Shown here piece after piece: positions 62,667 through 64,000 of a DNA stretch of 64,000 nucleotides. Both the position numbers and the translations under genes were made by a program. How positions within the stretch are numbered: the first letter of the stretch is position 1; every line of letters begins with the position of its first letter. Below the pieces are notes generated by a model. It saw only the letters and a program-made list of their open reading frames with translations. It had not been told where the DNA came from and searched no databases. The stretch covers positions 19,920 through 83,919 of IMG/VR virus record IMGVR_UViG_3300025131_008220; one strand, written 5' to 3'. The stretch comes from a virus.

Positions 62667-64000
62667 TAGTAACCTTGTCCTGCTGGTATGTTTCCTTGAG
62701 CGATAGCTTGACGTAATCTTGGATCATATCTGCCTGCGTAGTGCATCATCTGCATCATCCTGCGTTGCTGCTCTCTATCTCCTTGCATATTAATTCCGTT
62801 AACATATACATTTGTAGTGTTATTATTTTGGTTGCTCTGCGACATTCTAGAAGCGTTTGCTCTATATGTTCCCACATCTTGCCTACCCCGTGCGCCCCTT
62901 CCGCTGTATTCATAATACATGGCAGCTTCTTTTCCCCATACTCCCCATGCATCTTGATCCTGCTTATTTCCCCTTACGGCTCCTCCATACCCCTGCAATC
63001 CGGCAAATTCTCTTCCTGCCCCTTTTGTTAATTGAAAACGGCTATTCGTCATATATTGCTCACCCTCACTCGCTTGCTGTGCAGCTATCATTTCTTGGTT
63101 ACCCATTGCTATTGTATTATTCTGGGCGGCTCCTAGTAGATTGTTTAGTTCTTTCATCGTGCCGGTTAAAGACTCTAGACCTTTATTGTTTCTATCTATA
63201 GGATTGCCTGACTTAAATAATTCCGCAGCTTGCTCTTTTGCTGTCGATCTCATATCTTTTTCGCTCATGCCCATGCCAAATCTTTTATTCATGACGCGTA
63301 TATCTGCGAGTTTGACTTGAGCAGCGCTTCTTCTTCCTTGAGCTACCATATGCTCAGGCAACTTGCCGCCCATCAATTCCTGCAGACCAGCAAGTCTGTT
63401 AGCGTTACCTCTGTTAAAACCTGTTCTGCTTCCAGCTCTAGCGCCTACTCCCATTGCCATTTCTCCACTAGTAATTTGATTAATTACTCCATTTAAAGAA
63501 CTTGGATCCAGAATAGCTTTGCTTCCACCAAAAGACTTAAGTCTCTGCTGTTGTCTCGCGGCAGCTTTCTGAGCCATTGCAATTGCCCTTGTCTCGTAGA
63601 CTTGTTTTTGATTTTCTTTAAATAGCAATCTACTTGTTCCGTTCAAAGCCTCTAGTTGATTAGCAAGATTCTCAAGAGACGTCTGCTCCTTACCTGTAGC
63701 TTGCTCAGCCGCGGCCCTGAGTTGTTCTGTTTGCCTTTCTACAGCCTGAGTATTCATTGAGCCCACGCCACCAGACGCAGCTGACCTTAGAGTTTGTTGG
63801 ACTGATTGACCGAGAGATGTCCCTGCGAGCTGAGTACCGCCAAAGGCTTTGTTTGTTGCGCTAATAGCGCTTCCAAATTTTTCTGAAGATCCCTGCAACT
63901 GCGTTGCTATTTTAGTTCTAGCGCCTAATTCTATTTTTCCGGTAGCATTTAAGAACGCTCCTGCCGCCTGACTGCTGATTTTTATAGTTTCTTTTCTTAT
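62666..64000 (-). CDS. Probable tail tape-measure protein, C-terminal part (5' end outside window)
   Basis: The frame is open to the right edge; the first in-window start-like codon (TTG 63898) is internal, so the N-terminus lies beyond 64000. The sequence is helical and Ala/Gln/Met/Asn-rich (QRSAAQVK-like stretches, MAQKAAARQQQR) and ends NNTTNVYVNGINMQG, then repeated basic helices, which is a common C-terminal layout of phage tape measures, where the tail tube length is set. No membrane segment is seen in this part. A long, helical structural protein with another role cannot be excluded. Confidence 0.6.
   Translation of the reverse strand: MRKETIKISSQAAGAFLNATGKIELGARTKIATQLQGSSEKFGSAISATNKAFGGTQLAGTSLGQSVQQTLRSAASGGVGSMNTQAVERQTEQLRAAAEQATGKEQTSLENLANQLEALNGTSRLLFKENQKQVYETRAIAMAQKAAARQQQRLKSFGGSKAILDPSSLNGVINQITSGEMAMGVGARAGSRTGFNRGNANRLAGLQELMGGKLPEHMVAQGRRSAAQVKLADIRVMNKRFGMGMSEKDMRSTAKEQAAELFKSGNPIDRNNKGLESLTGTMKELNNLLGAAQNNTIAMGNQEMIAAQQASEGEQYMTNSRFQLTKGAGREFAGLQGYGGAVRGNKQDQDAWGVWGKEAAMYYEYSGRGARGRQDVGTYRANASRMSQSNQNNNTTNVYVNGINMQGDREQQRRMMQMMHYAGRYDPRLRQAIAQGNIPAGQGY

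Noticed and set aside
1-64000. CRISPR arrays, tRNA genes, insertion sequences, integrase or attachment sites
   Set aside because: I found no regularly spaced short repeats, no tRNA cloverleaf, no transposase and no integrase-like gene in this window.

Overview
The window looks like a stretch of a low-GC, tailed double-stranded DNA phage genome (Caudoviricetes). The evidence is a 35 kb block of very large tail-type structural genes ending at the C-terminus of a probable tape-measure protein, dense gene packing with ATGA and TAATG overlaps, a small phage-type sigma factor, nucleotide-metabolism genes (dCMP deaminase, dUTPase, dNMP kinase), a probable ssDNA-binding protein and a probable annealing protein. 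The host cannot be named. Arginine is mostly AGA/AGG, and the recognisable promoters are classical TTGACA-17-TATAAT, so early and middle genes probably use the host housekeeping RNA polymerase.

Layout. (1) 1-14.3 kb, minus strand: a glycan island of at least 16 tightly coupled genes behind one consensus promoter at 14.3 kb. It holds three probable Fe(II)/2-oxoglutarate oxygenases (two in the operon, one just upstream), two NeuB-type nonulosonate (sialic-acid-like) synthases, a CMP-sialate-synthetase-like nucleotidyltransferase, three DUF115/GT42-sialyltransferase-like proteins, a methyltransferase, a nucleotidyltransferase-kinase fusion, a GatZ/KbaZ-like TIM barrel, a HAD phosphatase, GDP-mannose 4,6-dehydratase and two glycosyltransferase-like proteins. 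(2) 14.3-19.3 kb, minus strand: an oxygenase, a lipoprotein with a membrane anchor, small unknown genes, a GT4 glycosyltransferase, a DUF736-like protein, a sigma factor, and an unexplained ~350-nt structured leader or RNA gene. (3) 19.35-28.85 kb, plus strand: nucleotide metabolism, small unknown genes, Hsp20, an SSB-like protein, a TylF-like methyltransferase, a GT4-GT9 fusion whose GT9 half continues in the next gene, a Rad52-like annealing protein, a second structured RNA and a small basic ORF of foreign codon usage. (4) 28.85-64 kb, minus strand: structural genes, including one ORF of 5917 codons.

How the parts fit. The glycan genes could make an activated nonulosonic acid plus a GDP-deoxyhexose and transfer them, either onto the virion (the same genome has huge, Ser/Thr/Asn-rich tail proteins) or onto the host surface to change receptor identity. 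The plus-strand genes make nucleotide precursors and handle DNA. The sigma factor is a candidate for switching on the late block, in which I see no classical promoter.

The least ordinary signals are non-coding: several perfect promoters whose -10 box lies only 6-10 nt before the ATG (leaderless transcripts), a shared ATAAG spacer motif, a 65-nt promoter-bearing inverted repeat at 15.2 and 28.3 kb, and two promoter-structured RNA-hairpin-ORF units with the same architecture.
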